Shown here piece by piece: positions 1-7,900 of a stretch of 33,954 nt of DNA; the first letter of the stretch is position 1; each line of letters opens with the position of its first letter. Source of the DNA: Streptomyces sp. CB01580 (GTDB lineage: Bacteria > Actinomycetota > Actinomycetes > Streptomycetales > Streptomycetaceae); assembly GCF_001905795.1 (NCBI RefSeq), contig NZ_LIXJ01000046.1, positions 1 through 33,954 on the forward strand. The letters are read 5' to 3'. Under the pieces are notes generated by a model, which saw only the letters and a program-made list of their open reading frames with translations, searched no databases and was not told the origin of the DNA. A program made the position numbers and the translations under genes.

Positions 1-469
1 CCGTGGACAGCTTGAAGGTCTCCGAACGCTGAGGCTGCAGGCCGAACGCCCGTCAGATCCGTGACACCGTCGACTGCGACAGGCCCGTCTCTTTCGCCAT
101 CGACCGCGTCGACCAGTGCGTCGCGTTCTTCGGCATGGACTCCAGCGTCCGGGCGACCAGCGCGGCCACCTGTTCGTCCGTCACCGACCTCGGCCCACTC
201 GAACGCGGCATGTCACCCAGCCCGGCGATCCGGTGCTCGACGAACCTTGCCCGCCAACGGTCCACCGCATGCGGAGTAGAGCCGAGCCGGGCTGCGACGT
301 CCTTGTTGGAAGCGCCTTCGGCGCAGGCCAGGACGATCCGACACCGAAGAGCCCACGCCTGCGGCGTGGAACGACGCCGCACCCACCCCTCGAGCGCGGC
401 CCGCTCCTCGTCCGACAACGTCAACTCGGCCTTCGGCCGCCCCGCACGCGCCATGCAGCAAGCCTGCAC
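1..469 (-). pseudogene. IS630-family transposase, N-terminal part, broken by a nonsense codon and cut by the window edge
   Basis: The translation from 469 shows the IS630/Tc1-mariner N-terminal helix-turn-helix region: ARAGRPKAELTLSDEERAAL, then RCRIVLACAEG, and VSRI at the end of the second HTH. After VSRI the frame meets TGA at 55-53, but the same frame continues to the window edge as RAFGLQPQRSETFKLST, which is the conserved continuation in this family, where a Trp codon (TGG) normally stands at the TGA. The simplest reading is a single G-to-A nonsense change. The DDE catalytic domain lies outside the window. The start at 467-469 is an ATG; another in-frame ATG lies close by (MQACCMARAG), and the shorter start looks more natural. 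Terminal repeats of the IS could not be identified upstream. Family call is firm; loss of function is inferred. Confidence 0.85.
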
Positions 470-789
470 ATCTGAACAGAATTCCCGACTCAGAAGACCA
501 GGTCGGCGAGCGTGCCGTTATGCAAGTCGCACTACGAGCAAGCGCGCCAGGGACTTTCCCTCAGACCAATCAAGTCGAGGCTGCCCGCAGGTCTGTACAC
601 CAAGTGCCAGTTCAACGCCCCGCCGTGCGACCGCCCGCACTCCTCCGGCGGTTATTGCGCCACTCATCTACCAGCAGTGGTCGGATGGTAAGCCGCTCAC
701 CCCCCACACGGGGAGGAGGGCCTGATGCCCTCACCGGGGTGGTGTGTGATTCCGGATGCGGCATCGCACATCACCCCGGCACCCTGAGC
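470..789. other. Non-coding stretch, no recognisable gene
   Basis: No ORF here has a recognisable product or a convincing start. The sequence presumably holds the outer end of the IS630 copy, but I could not find a matching terminal repeat. It ends at the CTAG site where the hairpin element begins. Confidence 0.4.
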
Positions 790-953
790 TAGTGCCGCTC
801 CCGGCAACGTTTGCCCCGTCGCACCGTCCGGCACGCACGCTCGCGGCGTTGGCCGAAAGCCCACGTAGCCCGCTACGAGGGCTTTCGGCCGCCTTGCGAT
901 CGCACGCACCGGACGCCGCTCCTTCCGGGCAAACCTTGCCGGTCACGGCACTA
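790..953. mobile_element. Hairpin MITE-like element 1, flanked by TA within CTAG
   Basis: The stretch is an imperfect inverted repeat along its whole length. The ends read CTAGTGCCG (789-797) and CGGCACTAG (946-954). The middle has perfect arms GGCCGAAAGCC (851-861) and GGCTTTCGGCC (880-890), closed by CGTAGC/GCTACG (864-869/872-877). Outer arms match with mismatches, for example GGCAACGTTTGCCC against GGCAAGGTTTGCCC. TA at both edges inside CTAG is what IS630/Tc1-mariner-type insertion leaves. It carries no gene. Its interior matches the second element at 24624-24789: TCGCAAGGCGG on the minus strand at 889-899 equals 24679-24689. It could also act as a bidirectional terminator. Confidence 0.7.
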
Positions 954-1403
954 GACGCCGCTCTCGTACATGACCCAGTTCGTGCGCGCGGCGACAGTGT
1001 TGTAAAGGGCCTGGGCCTGATGGTTGTCGTCTGCGGTGACCCATTGCACGAAGGACCGTCCCTCAGCAGCGGCGAGTGCTCTCAGCCGTTGGACGAGCGC
1101 CCGTCCGACGCCCCGCCCGCGGGCTGCGGGATCGGTGAACAGGTCATCGAGGAAGATGCCTGTCGTCCCGGTGTACGGGGAGGGGATGGGGCGGTGGTGT
1201 GCGAATCCGACGATGGCTCCGTCGACCTCCGCGACGAGGGCCTCGCATTCGTGCCGGGGATCCGTCAACCAGGCCCAGGCGCGGGAGACGACCTCTTCGG
1301 ACTCCTGTAGCCGGTAGAACTCGCGGTACTGGCGGAACAGCACGCGCCAGCGGGCTTCGTCCGCTGCGGCGAGGGGGCGGATGGTCGGGGCGTTCGATGT
1401 CAT
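951..1403 (-). CDS. GNAT-family N-acetyltransferase
   Basis: A 150-residue protein with the GNAT fold: the N-terminal strand TIRPLAAADEARWR, the middle strand VAEVDGAIVGFAHHR, the acetyl-CoA pyrophosphate loop DPAARGRGVGRALVQRL (the R/Q-x-x-G-x-G/A motif), and the C-terminal strand FVQWVTADDNHQAQALYNTV. Such enzymes transfer an acetyl group from acetyl-CoA to an amine; the substrate cannot be read from sequence. The ATG at 1401-1403 is chosen because an AAAGAGAAG-type ribosome site precedes it and the GNAT domain begins right after. The gene is divergent from a MocR regulator, its probable controller. The stop codon TAG (953-951) lies in the CTAG target of the hairpin element, so insertion happened exactly at the gene end. 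Length is normal for the family. Confidence 0.88.
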   Translation of the reverse strand: MTSNAPTIRPLAAADEARWRVLFRQYREFYRLQESEEVVSRAWAWLTDPRHECEALVAEVDGAIVGFAHHRPIPSPYTGTTGIFLDDLFTDPAARGRGVGRALVQRLRALAAAEGRSFVQWVTADDNHQAQALYNTVAARTNWVMYESGV

Positions 1404-1517
1404 GTGCTTCTCTTTCTGTCTTCGTGCACGGGCTGGCGGGATACAGCACGGGGACGGAGGCGCGCGAGCGGCGGCAATACGAAAGAGAGTGCGTAACGGA
1501 ACAGCATGAATTACAGT

Positions 1518-1549
1518 AACGATACTATCTATTCTCATGAGCAACGATA
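1518..1549. promoter_or_regulatory. Candidate MocR operator (direct repeat AACGATA) and overlapping promoters
   Basis: AACGATA occurs twice in the same direction, at 1518-1524 and 1543-1549, 25 bp apart. Characterised MocR regulators (GabR, PdxR) bind direct repeats, so this fits an autoregulatory site. TACTAT at 1523-1528 is a possible -10 for the regulator, and its complement could serve the divergent GNAT gene. The second repeat lies inside the first codons of the regulator. Sites are seen; binding is inferred. Confidence 0.45.
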
Positions 1550-2913
1550 ACAGATCGCATGAGATCGCCGAGCTGATGAGGCAGCGCATCGCGGGGATGC
1601 GCGCGGGGGAGAGGCTGCCGGGCGTGCGGGAGCTTGCTGCGGAGTTCCGGGCGAGCGCCGCGACGATCTCGTCCGCGCTGTCCTCGCTGACTGTGCTGGG
1701 GCTCGTGCGGGCCGAGCCCGGGCGAGGCACGTTCGTGGCCGGGCGGGAGCGGATGCCCGAGTCCGACTTCTCCTGGCAGTCCCAGGCGCTCGGGCGGGTC
1801 AGGGTCGACGCGGACCGGGCCTCGCGGCTGGGGAGCTACGGCACGCCTGAGCATCTGCCGCTCTCCTGGGGGTATCTCTCCCCGGAGCTGCAGCCGGGGG
1901 AGGAGCTGCGCCGGATCGGGTCACGGGCGGCGAGGAGTGGTCGGGGGTGGGGGATGACCCCGCCGGCGGGGTCGCCCGAACTGCGACGGATTCTCGCGGC
2001 GGAGTACCGTGCCGAGCCGAGCGACGTGCTCGTGGTCTCAGGCGGGCAGCAGGGGCTGGTCTTCGCTCTGCGCACGCTCGCCGAGCCCGGGGCCACGGTC
2101 ATCACCGAGAGCCCCAGCTATCCGGGCGCGATCCTCGCGGCGCAGAGCGCGGGCCTGCGGCTTTCCGCGGTTCCCGCCGACGGCGACGGCATCCTCGTGG
2201 ACCGTCTCGCCGACGAGCTCGAACGGACGAAGGCACGTGTGGTCTACCTCCAGCCAAGCTATGCGAACCCGACCGGTGCGGTGCTGAGTGCGCGGCGTCG
2301 CGCGCAGGTCCTCGCCCTCGCAGCCGCGCACGGTGCCTTCATCGTCGAGGACGACTGGGCCAGGCACCTCTGGCTCGACCGCTCCGCGCCAGCCCCGCTC
2401 TTCGCTGAGGATCCTGACGGGCACGTGGTGTCGATCCTCACGCTCTCCAAGCCCGTCTCGCCCAGCCTCCGGCTCGGCGCGATCCTCGCGCGCGGACCGG
2501 CCGGTGCGCGGCTGCGGGCCTCGCGCACCGCCGATGACCTTTGCGTCTCGCCGCTCGTGCAGGAGATCGCGCTCGAGCTTCTCTCCTCCAGCGCCTGGCC
2601 CCGGCACCTGAGACGGTTGCGGGCCGCGCTCGTTGGCAGGCGCGACGCGATGGCGGATGCGATCCGGAGCACGCTGCCCGACGTGCGCCTTCCGCGGATC
2701 CCGTCCGGGGGACTCCACCTCTGGGCCCGGTTGCCGGAGGGGCTGGACAGTGCCGAGGTCAGCGCCGCCGCCTACGCGGCCGGGGTCCTCGTCGGCGACG
2801 GTCGGCACTTCTTCGTCGACGAGCCGCCCGCGCCGCACCTCCGCTTCTCCTACGGTGCCGCCACAGGGCCCCAGATCGCCGAAGGCATCCGCAGGCTCGC
2901 TCAACACCTCTGA
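1537..2913 (+). CDS. MocR/PdxR-type GntR regulator with aminotransferase-like domain
   Basis: A 458-residue two-domain regulator. Residues about 5-70 form a GntR winged helix (ELMRQRIAGMRAGERLPGVR, ISSALSSLTVLGLVRAEPGRGTF). Residues about 95-458 form a fold-type I aminotransferase domain with the PLP-site features NPTGAV, the Asp in VEDDWARHLW, and the Schiff-base lysine in TLSKPVSPSLRLG. In MocR proteins this domain senses PLP or a PLP adduct and does not catalyse transamination. The ATG at 1537 has no Shine-Dalgarno sequence and follows a possible -10 by about 8 nt, so the transcript may be leaderless. The gene is divergent from the GNAT gene, which is its likely target. Its stop is one base before a 10-bp copy of the hairpin element end. 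Length is typical. Confidence 0.92.
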   Translation: MSNDNRSHEIAELMRQRIAGMRAGERLPGVRELAAEFRASAATISSALSSLTVLGLVRAEPGRGTFVAGRERMPESDFSWQSQALGRVRVDADRASRLGSYGTPEHLPLSWGYLSPELQPGEELRRIGSRAARSGRGWGMTPPAGSPELRRILAAEYRAEPSDVLVVSGGQQGLVFALRTLAEPGATVITESPSYPGAILAAQSAGLRLSAVPADGDGILVDRLADELERTKARVVYLQPSYANPTGAVLSARRRAQVLALAAAHGAFIVEDDWARHLWLDRSAPAPLFAEDPDGHVVSILTLSKPVSPSLRLGAILARGPAGARLRASRTADDLCVSPLVQEIALELLSSSAWPRHLRRLRAALVGRRDAMADAIRSTLPDVRLPRIPSGGLHLWARLPEGLDSAEVSAAAYAAGVLVGDGRHFFVDEPPAPHLRFSYGAATGPQIAEGIRRLAQHL

Positions 2914-2914
2914 T

Positions 2915-2924
2915 ACGGCACTAG
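2915..2924. repeat. Solo copy of the hairpin-element end (ACGGCACTAG)
   Basis: These ten bases equal 945-954, the right end of hairpin element 1, and the next base (A) also matches. The copy begins one base after the MocR stop codon. With 945-954 it brackets the GNAT-MocR pair as a direct repeat, and with the left end at 789-797 as an inverted repeat. Confidence 0.6.
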
Positions 2925-2971
2925 AGATCCACCCGCAGCGGGCTCTGCATCAACGTCATCGAGTGGTGTGG

Positions 2972-3625
2972 TCAGGTTCCCAGGTCGGCGTCTCGTGCCA
3001 GCAGTGCGGCCTGCACTCGGTTATCGCAGTCCAGCTTGGTCAGGATCCGGCTCACGTATGTTTTGACCGTGGCCTCGCTCATATGGATCCGCCGACCGGC
3101 GTCCGCGTTGGACAGGCCCTCACTCAGCAGCGCCAGGACCTCCAGCTCGCGGTTGGTCAGCGCCTCCAGTCGACGGCGGGCCTGCTCGGCACGGTGGGCG
3201 CTCCGGCCGGAGGCCAACGAGTCCACGACACGGCGGGTGACACCCGGCGACAGGTACGCGTCTCCGGCCGCGGCAGCCCGGACCGCGCGCATGAGTTCCG
3301 CGGGCGCCGAGTCCTTGAGCAGAAAACCCACGCTGCCCCCGGTCAGGGCGCGCAGTACGTTCTGCTGTTCCCCGAAGGTTGTCAGGATCAGCACCCGCGT
3401 GTCAGGCACGGTCCGGTGCAGCTCGGCCAGGGCCGCCAGTCCGTCCATGACCGGCATCTGGATGTCGAGCAGCACGACGTCCACGCGGCGGGTCTGGGCC
3501 AGTTCGACCGCCTCACGGCCGTTCCCCGCCTCGGCGACGACTTCGATGTCGTCGGCGGAGGAGAGAATCATCCTGACGCCTGCCCGGATGAGCGGCTCGT
3601 CATCCGTGACGAGAACCCTGATCAT
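2972..3625 (-). CDS. NarL/LuxR-family response regulator
   Basis: A 217-residue response regulator. The receiver has acidic pocket residues D8/D9, phospho-acceptor D54 (VVLLDIQMPVMDG), the switch Thr in VLILTTFGE and the conserved Lys104 in FLLKDS. The C-terminal LuxR-type HTH (about residues 150-215) reads LTNRELEVLALLSEGLSNADAGRRIHMSE...VKTYVSRILTKL. It lies 74 bp downstream of the histidine kinase on the same strand, so the two are probably co-transcribed partners. All key residues are present. Targets cannot be read directly; the divergent protease gene beyond the kinase is a candidate. Confidence 0.95.
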   Translation of the reverse strand: MIRVLVTDDEPLIRAGVRMILSSADDIEVVAEAGNGREAVELAQTRRVDVVLLDIQMPVMDGLAALAELHRTVPDTRVLILTTFGEQQNVLRALTGGSVGFLLKDSAPAELMRAVRAAAAGDAYLSPGVTRRVVDSLASGRSAHRAEQARRRLEALTNRELEVLALLSEGLSNADAGRRIHMSEATVKTYVSRILTKLDCDNRVQAALLARDADLGT

Positions 3626-3699
3626 GACTCCCCTGCGCGGTCCTTGAGTGTCTGCCTGCGGTCACTCGCCATCATCCCTGATCGAGCGCCCGCCACCCC

Positions 3700-5523
3700 T
3701 CAGTTCCTCACCTCGAAGGACTTCTTCTCGATCAACTTGCCGTCCTTGAAGCAGAACCGGAAGACCGGCTCCCTGTCCGGATTGTTGCTGGACTCCGTGG
3801 AAGTCAGGCTGAGGCAGTTCGCGCCCTGGGGCACGGGCGGCGCACCCATTTCCAGGCCGTCGGTCACGAAGGCGTTCTCCTTGGGCAACTGCTTGCGGAT
3901 CTCTGCCTCGGACTGGCCCACCTTCACCGCCTCGTACTGCTTCGGCTCGATCCTGGCCTTTTCCGCCTTGTCCAGGAGGATGTATCCCCCGATGCCGACG
4001 GCGGCGATCACCAGCAGCAGGGGGATCAGTACCGCCATCCCGCAGCCGATGGCTATGCCGCTTCTGTTCTTCCTGCTCATTGCCTTGGCCAGCTCCTTCA
4101 GGCCGTTTCCGTTCATGACGGGACCACCCTCGTCCAAGGAGTCCCCCGGGGTCTGCTGCCAAAAGGTGTTCGTTGGATCAACGAACGTCGTCGCCACGCT
4201 GCCGGGCTCCGGGGTCGGGACACCACCTTCCGGCGATGTGTACGGCAGCACGCCAGCCAGCCGGAAGCCGCCGTCCGCCGTCGGGCCCGCGTGCGTCATG
4301 CCCCCGATGAGCCGGGTCCGCTCACCGAGCCCGGTCAGCCCCTGGCTGCCGCTCACCACGCCCCGGCCGTTGTCCGTCGTCCCGGTTGCGGGTCCGTTGG
4401 CGACCTCCACGACCAGCGAGTCCGGCTCATACCGCAGCTCGACGGTGATCGGGGCGCCCGGGGCGTGTTTGTGGGCGTTGGTCAGGCCCTCCTGGACGAT
4501 GCGGTACGCCGCGTGATCGGCGGTCGGGGGGAGCGGGCGCGGCTTGCCCGAGTGCCGCAGCTCCACGGCCGCGCCCGCGCTCCGGGACGTTTCCACCAGG
4601 CCCTCGATGCCCGCCACCCCGCGCGACAGCGCCGTGGTTTCCTCCGTCGCCGCAGCCGCGACGCCCGGGGCGGTGCGGTCCTGGTGGGAGGCCTCCGTGC
4701 TCTCCCGCATCACCTGTATCACCTCGCGCAGCTCGTGCATCGCGGCCACCGACGCCTCGCGCAGCACCCTCACTGCCTCCCGCTGCCGTCCGGTCAGCTC
4801 GCGGTCTACCTCCAGCGCGCCCGCGTGCACCGAGATGAGCACCAGCTGATGGCCGAGGCTGTCGTGCATGTCCTGTGCAATGCGCTGACGTTCCCGCGCC
4901 CGGGCCTGTCCGGCGATCATCGCGCGCTCACGTTGCTGCTGGGCGTCGTACTCCCGGAGCGTGTCGGTCAGCGTATGGTGCTGCGACCGGTAGCGGCCGG
5001 CCAGGCCGGGCGCGATGATCGCGACCAGAGGCCACAGGACACCGAAGACCAAGCGGGGCAGTGAGGGATGAGGCAGCGCTTGCACGACTGCCAGGCCGAG
5101 GTTGAGGACGTATGCGAGGGCGAAGGTGCCGACGGCCTTGCCGACCCCGTCGATGCGCCGCCCCGCCGACCATGCGGCGACAAGAACCAACGGAGCGAGA
5201 CCGCCGAACAGGACAGAGCCGACGGCGGCCACCAGCAGCACGGTCGCGGGCAGCGTCCGGCGCAAAAGTGACAGCGCTGCGATCGCCAGCCCGGTGGCAG
5301 CGATCCGTGCGGTGCCGCTGTGGTCCAGGGCCGCGAGACCTGCTCCCAGCAGCCCAAACGTTACGCTCAGCAGCGATTCGCCCACGATGCGCCACGGAGA
5401 CCACATTCCGGGAGCCAAGAGAGCCCTGCCCGGGGCGGCCAGCCGCAGGGTCGCCGAACGCAGCCTCGCCGCCAGTGCCTGGCGAGCCGATGCTTTGAGG
5501 GCCGTAGATTCCACACGAGTCAC
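3700..5523 (-). CDS. Sensor histidine kinase (HisKA_3) with an extra C-terminal membrane segment and exported domain
   Basis: A 607-residue kinase starting at GTG 5523-5521. Residues about 45-175 hold several hydrophobic membrane segments. The dimerisation and phosphotransfer helix follows, with H220 in ERQRIAQDMHDSLGHQ. The ATPase domain (about 335-430) has the N box QEGLTNAHKHA and G box GLTGLGERTRLIGG. Such kinases normally end there. This frame runs on without a stop through a Pro/Gly-rich linker, a basic patch MSRKNRS (482-488), one membrane span (about 489-516) and a 90-residue domain. That domain has YEAVKVGQSEAEIRKQLP, two Cys (CLSL...FRFCFKDG) and ends KLIEKKSFEVRN, a pattern like BamE/SmpA-type small lipoprotein domains. 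An in-frame ATG at 4116 could make the tail a separate product, but the frame is continuous. Kinase identity is firm; the tail's role is inferred. Confidence 0.9.
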   Translation of the reverse strand: MTRVESTALKASARQALAARLRSATLRLAAPGRALLAPGMWSPWRIVGESLLSVTFGLLGAGLAALDHSGTARIAATGLAIAALSLLRRTLPATVLLVAAVGSVLFGGLAPLVLVAAWSAGRRIDGVGKAVGTFALAYVLNLGLAVVQALPHPSLPRLVFGVLWPLVAIIAPGLAGRYRSQHHTLTDTLREYDAQQQRERAMIAGQARARERQRIAQDMHDSLGHQLVLISVHAGALEVDRELTGRQREAVRVLREASVAAMHELREVIQVMRESTEASHQDRTAPGVAAAATEETTALSRGVAGIEGLVETSRSAGAAVELRHSGKPRPLPPTADHAAYRIVQEGLTNAHKHAPGAPITVELRYEPDSLVVEVANGPATGTTDNGRGVVSGSQGLTGLGERTRLIGGMTHAGPTADGGFRLAGVLPYTSPEGGVPTPEPGSVATTFVDPTNTFWQQTPGDSLDEGGPVMNGNGLKELAKAMSRKNRSGIAIGCGMAVLIPLLLVIAAVGIGGYILLDKAEKARIEPKQYEAVKVGQSEAEIRKQLPKENAFVTDGLEMGAPPVPQGANCLSLTSTESSNNPDREPVFRFCFKDGKLIEKKSFEVRN

Positions 5524-5683
5524 CCGGCTACGTTAAAACCCTCTCAACCCGCTCCTCGTCGGCCATTGGTCGCGACGGCCAACGACGAAAGTCCAACCTG
5601 GCGCGGCGGCCCGGCATCCGTCGGCCACCACAAGACACCGGCCGCAACAGGGCGCCGACGGGCTCGCCGGACCCCGCCCGGCC

Positions 5684-6691
5684 GTGGCCGACGAACGCGG
5701 ACAGCGGGTGGTGGCCGAAGGTCTTCCGTCAGGTCGCGGCTCGCCGCGCCGCCGTACCGCCCGCACTGCTGCACTCGGCGCTCTCGCCGCTGTGGCCTGC
5801 GTCACTGTCATGGCCGGCAGCGCCGAAGCCATCGTCAACGGGTCGGATTCCACCGAGAGCTACCCGTTCATGGCGACCATCCCGGAGTCGGCCCCGGAAC
5901 AGGGTCTGATCGACGGGAACTGCGGGGCATCGCTGATCGATCAGCAGTGGGTGCTGACGGCGGCTCACTGCCTGAAGGTCGAGGGCCTCAAGCTGGACGG
6001 CATCGTGAGGGTCGGCAGCGACCACCGCAAGTCCGGCGGCACCGTCCGGAAGATCGACCGGACCTTCGTCCACCCCGGCTATGCGAACGGCGACAACAAG
6101 GCCGCCAACAAGAACGACATCGCGCTGGTACGCCTGGACCGCCCGGTCGCCCAGCAGCCCATCAAGATCGCCGAGCAGGCCGGGCGGCCCGGTACGCCGA
6201 CCCGCCTCCTGGGCTTCGGCACCACCCTCGACACCGAGTTCGAGTTTCCGGACCGGCTGCAGGAACTGAACACCCGCAGGGGCGCCGAGTCCGAGTGCGC
6301 GCCCGGCTACGCGGACCGGACCCGGCTGTGCACGATCACCACCGTGCCCAAGGCCATGGCGTGCTTCGGGGACTCCGGCGGACCGCAGGGCCAAAAGGGC
6401 CGGGACGGCCGCTGGGAGCTGATCGGCGTCACCTCGGGGCCCGGCGCCCCGAAGGTGCCGTGCTCGCAGGGCCCCGGCCTCTACACCATCGCGCCCGCCT
6501 ACGCGGGCTGGATCGACAAGACCATGAAGACCCACAGCGCTCCGTCGACTGCGGCCAAAGGCTCCGACCTCGCCGAGACCGGCACGAACGACAACACCGC
6601 GGCGATTGCAGGCGTGGCTGCCGCACTGATCGTCGCCGGTGGCGGCACCGCCCTCGCAGTACGCCGCCGCAGGACCCGCCACACCGCCTGA
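5684..6691 (+). CDS. Secreted S1-family serine protease with sortase (LAETG) anchor
   Basis: A 335-residue trypsin-fold protease. A basic, hydrophobic signal peptide ends AGSAEA, followed at once by IVNG, so signal peptidase alone would expose the Ile N-terminus that switches on S1 proteases. The triad is H95 (LTAAHC), D145 (KNDIALVRL) and S231 (CFGDSGGP). The residue at chymotrypsin position 189 is Met225 and not Asp, arguing against Arg/Lys specificity. The tail carries LAETG (296-300), a hydrophobic stretch and RRRRTRH, the signal read by class E sortases of actinomycetes, so the enzyme should be anchored to the cell wall. Start GTG 5684 is plausible; in-frame GTGs at 5708 and 5711 are alternatives. 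It is divergent from the two-component system, which may regulate it. Confidence 0.9.
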   Translation: MADERGQRVVAEGLPSGRGSPRRRTARTAALGALAAVACVTVMAGSAEAIVNGSDSTESYPFMATIPESAPEQGLIDGNCGASLIDQQWVLTAAHCLKVEGLKLDGIVRVGSDHRKSGGTVRKIDRTFVHPGYANGDNKAANKNDIALVRLDRPVAQQPIKIAEQAGRPGTPTRLLGFGTTLDTEFEFPDRLQELNTRRGAESECAPGYADRTRLCTITTVPKAMACFGDSGGPQGQKGRDGRWELIGVTSGPGAPKVPCSQGPGLYTIAPAYAGWIDKTMKTHSAPSTAAKGSDLAETGTNDNTAAIAGVAAALIVAGGGTALAVRRRRTRHTA

Positions 6692-6799
6692 GCGAAACCG
6701 CCGCAACCCCAACGCAGCCCCCTCACCACGGGCCGCCCGCCCCTCGCCACATCCTGCACGGCCTGCGCTCCGAACCCCCCGAGGAGCGCACGGCGCCCC

Positions 6800-6835
6800 G
6801 GGCCGCGCTTTTGTGTGGGGTGCCGGGGCCCCGGC
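6800..6835. terminator. GC-rich hairpins between convergent genes
   Basis: GGCGCCCCGGGCC pairs imperfectly with GGCCCCGGCGCC further on, and GCCGGGGCCCCGGC (6822-6835) is a perfect palindrome, next to a short T run (CTTTTGTG). The location between the ends of the protease gene and the SGNH hydrolase gene fits a shared terminator. Confidence 0.4.
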
Positions 6836-6856
6836 GCCTGGGTTCGGGCCGGGCGG

Positions 6857-7900
6857 TCAGCGTTCGAGGAGGGCGATACGGATTGCTCGCTCCACGTGGG
6901 CCGCGGTGTTGGCGTGTCCTGCGGCGTTGGGGTGGACCAGGGTGATGCGCTTGTTGATGAGTCCGCAGTTCAGCAGCGTGCCGGGGATCTTGGCGGGCCA
7001 GTAGTCCGCGGCGTCGCCGCAGATTCCTTCGATCCATTTGGTGCCTGCGGGCTGGCAGGCGTCGTGGCCCACGCTGGAGGAGTAGACGTCGGCGTAGCGG
7101 TCGCCGAAGAACGACGAGGTTCGCTGGATCGTGCTGTTCAGTGGCTTGAGGACGTGTTCACGGAGCCAGTCGATGTCGGCGTGGTTGATCGAGCCGAGCT
7201 CGGTGAGGAGCAGGCGGTTACAGGAGCTGCTTTGCTCCGGCAGGATGGCCGGGTAGCCGATGGTGATCACCTTGGCGTTGGGTGCGGCCTGGTGCACCTG
7301 GGCCAGCATCTCGATGTACTCGTCCTGGACCCGGGCGAGCTTGTCCTGGATGTTTTCCTCACCCTCGGGGGGATTGGTGTAGTAGTCGCGGCAGGACTTG
7401 CCGCTCGCGCCCAGTTCGAGGCATTTGAGAAGCATGCCGCCGAAGGGCAGGCTGTTGCCGCCGACGCCGATGGTGACGACGTCGGTCTGGTCGCCCAGCT
7501 CGGCCCTCTGGGTCTGCGGGTCCACCGCGGGCCAGCCTTCGGCGGGGGGCTGGACCGGGCTGACCGGGGTCTGCTTGGCCGTGGCGATGTCGGCGATGGT
7601 TGCGTTGCCGCAGCTGACGTTGATCAGGTGGACGGGCTTGCCCGGCGGGAACTCGGCGAGTTCCCGCTCGACGACGCCGGGGTAGGCGTCGCTGGTGCGG
7701 TCGCAGCCGTCCCTCGACGGATCGCCCAGTGGGGGCTGCGGGTCCCCGACGAAGCCGCCGGCGGTGTACGAGTCGCCCAGCGCGGCCCACTCGTACTGGT
7801 CGGCCGCGCCGGCGGAGCCGGAGGGCACGAGCGTGGCCGCGGCCAGCACGAGCCCGACGGCCAGGGCTCGCGTGCGCAGGCGGGAGACAGGGTGTCGCAT
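6857..7900 (-). CDS. Secreted SGNH/GDSL hydrolase (lipase-like)
   Basis: A 347-residue secreted esterase/lipase of the actinomycete SGNH type. The signal peptide spans about residues 1-32 (ALAVGLVLAAATLVPSGSAGAA). Block I is LGDSYTAGG with nucleophile S44; block II is NVSCGNAT with the oxyanion Gly; block III is GVGGNS with N149; block V is LVHPNAAGH with catalytic His323. Eight or more cysteines suggest disulfides in the exported protein. The start at ATG 7900 has a textbook GGAGG (positions 7905-7910) five bases upstream, which rules out the longer in-frame extension. It runs convergent with the sortase-anchored protease. The substrate (lipid or carbohydrate ester) is not evident. Confidence 0.92.
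   Translation of the reverse strand: MRHPVSRLRTRALAVGLVLAAATLVPSGSAGAADQYEWAALGDSYTAGGFVGDPQPPLGDPSRDGCDRTSDAYPGVVERELAEFPPGKPVHLINVSCGNATIADIATAKQTPVSPVQPPAEGWPAVDPQTQRAELGDQTDVVTIGVGGNSLPFGGMLLKCLELGASGKSCRDYYTNPPEGEENIQDKLARVQDEYIEMLAQVHQAAPNAKVITIGYPAILPEQSSSCNRLLLTELGSINHADIDWLREHVLKPLNSTIQRTSSFFGDRYADVYSSSVGHDACQPAGTKWIEGICGDAADYWPAKIPGTLLNCGLINKRITLVHPNAAGHANTAAHVERAIRIALLER

Noticed and set aside
789..954. Palindrome-rich sequence resembling a Streptomyces chromosome end (telomere)
   Set aside because: It is internal, has TA/CTAG flanks and shares its core with a second internal element, which fits a MITE better.
2633..4516. 627-aa plus-strand frame over the two-component genes
   Set aside because: It is the antisense shadow of the MocR end, response regulator and kinase, with no start signal and no recognisable domains.
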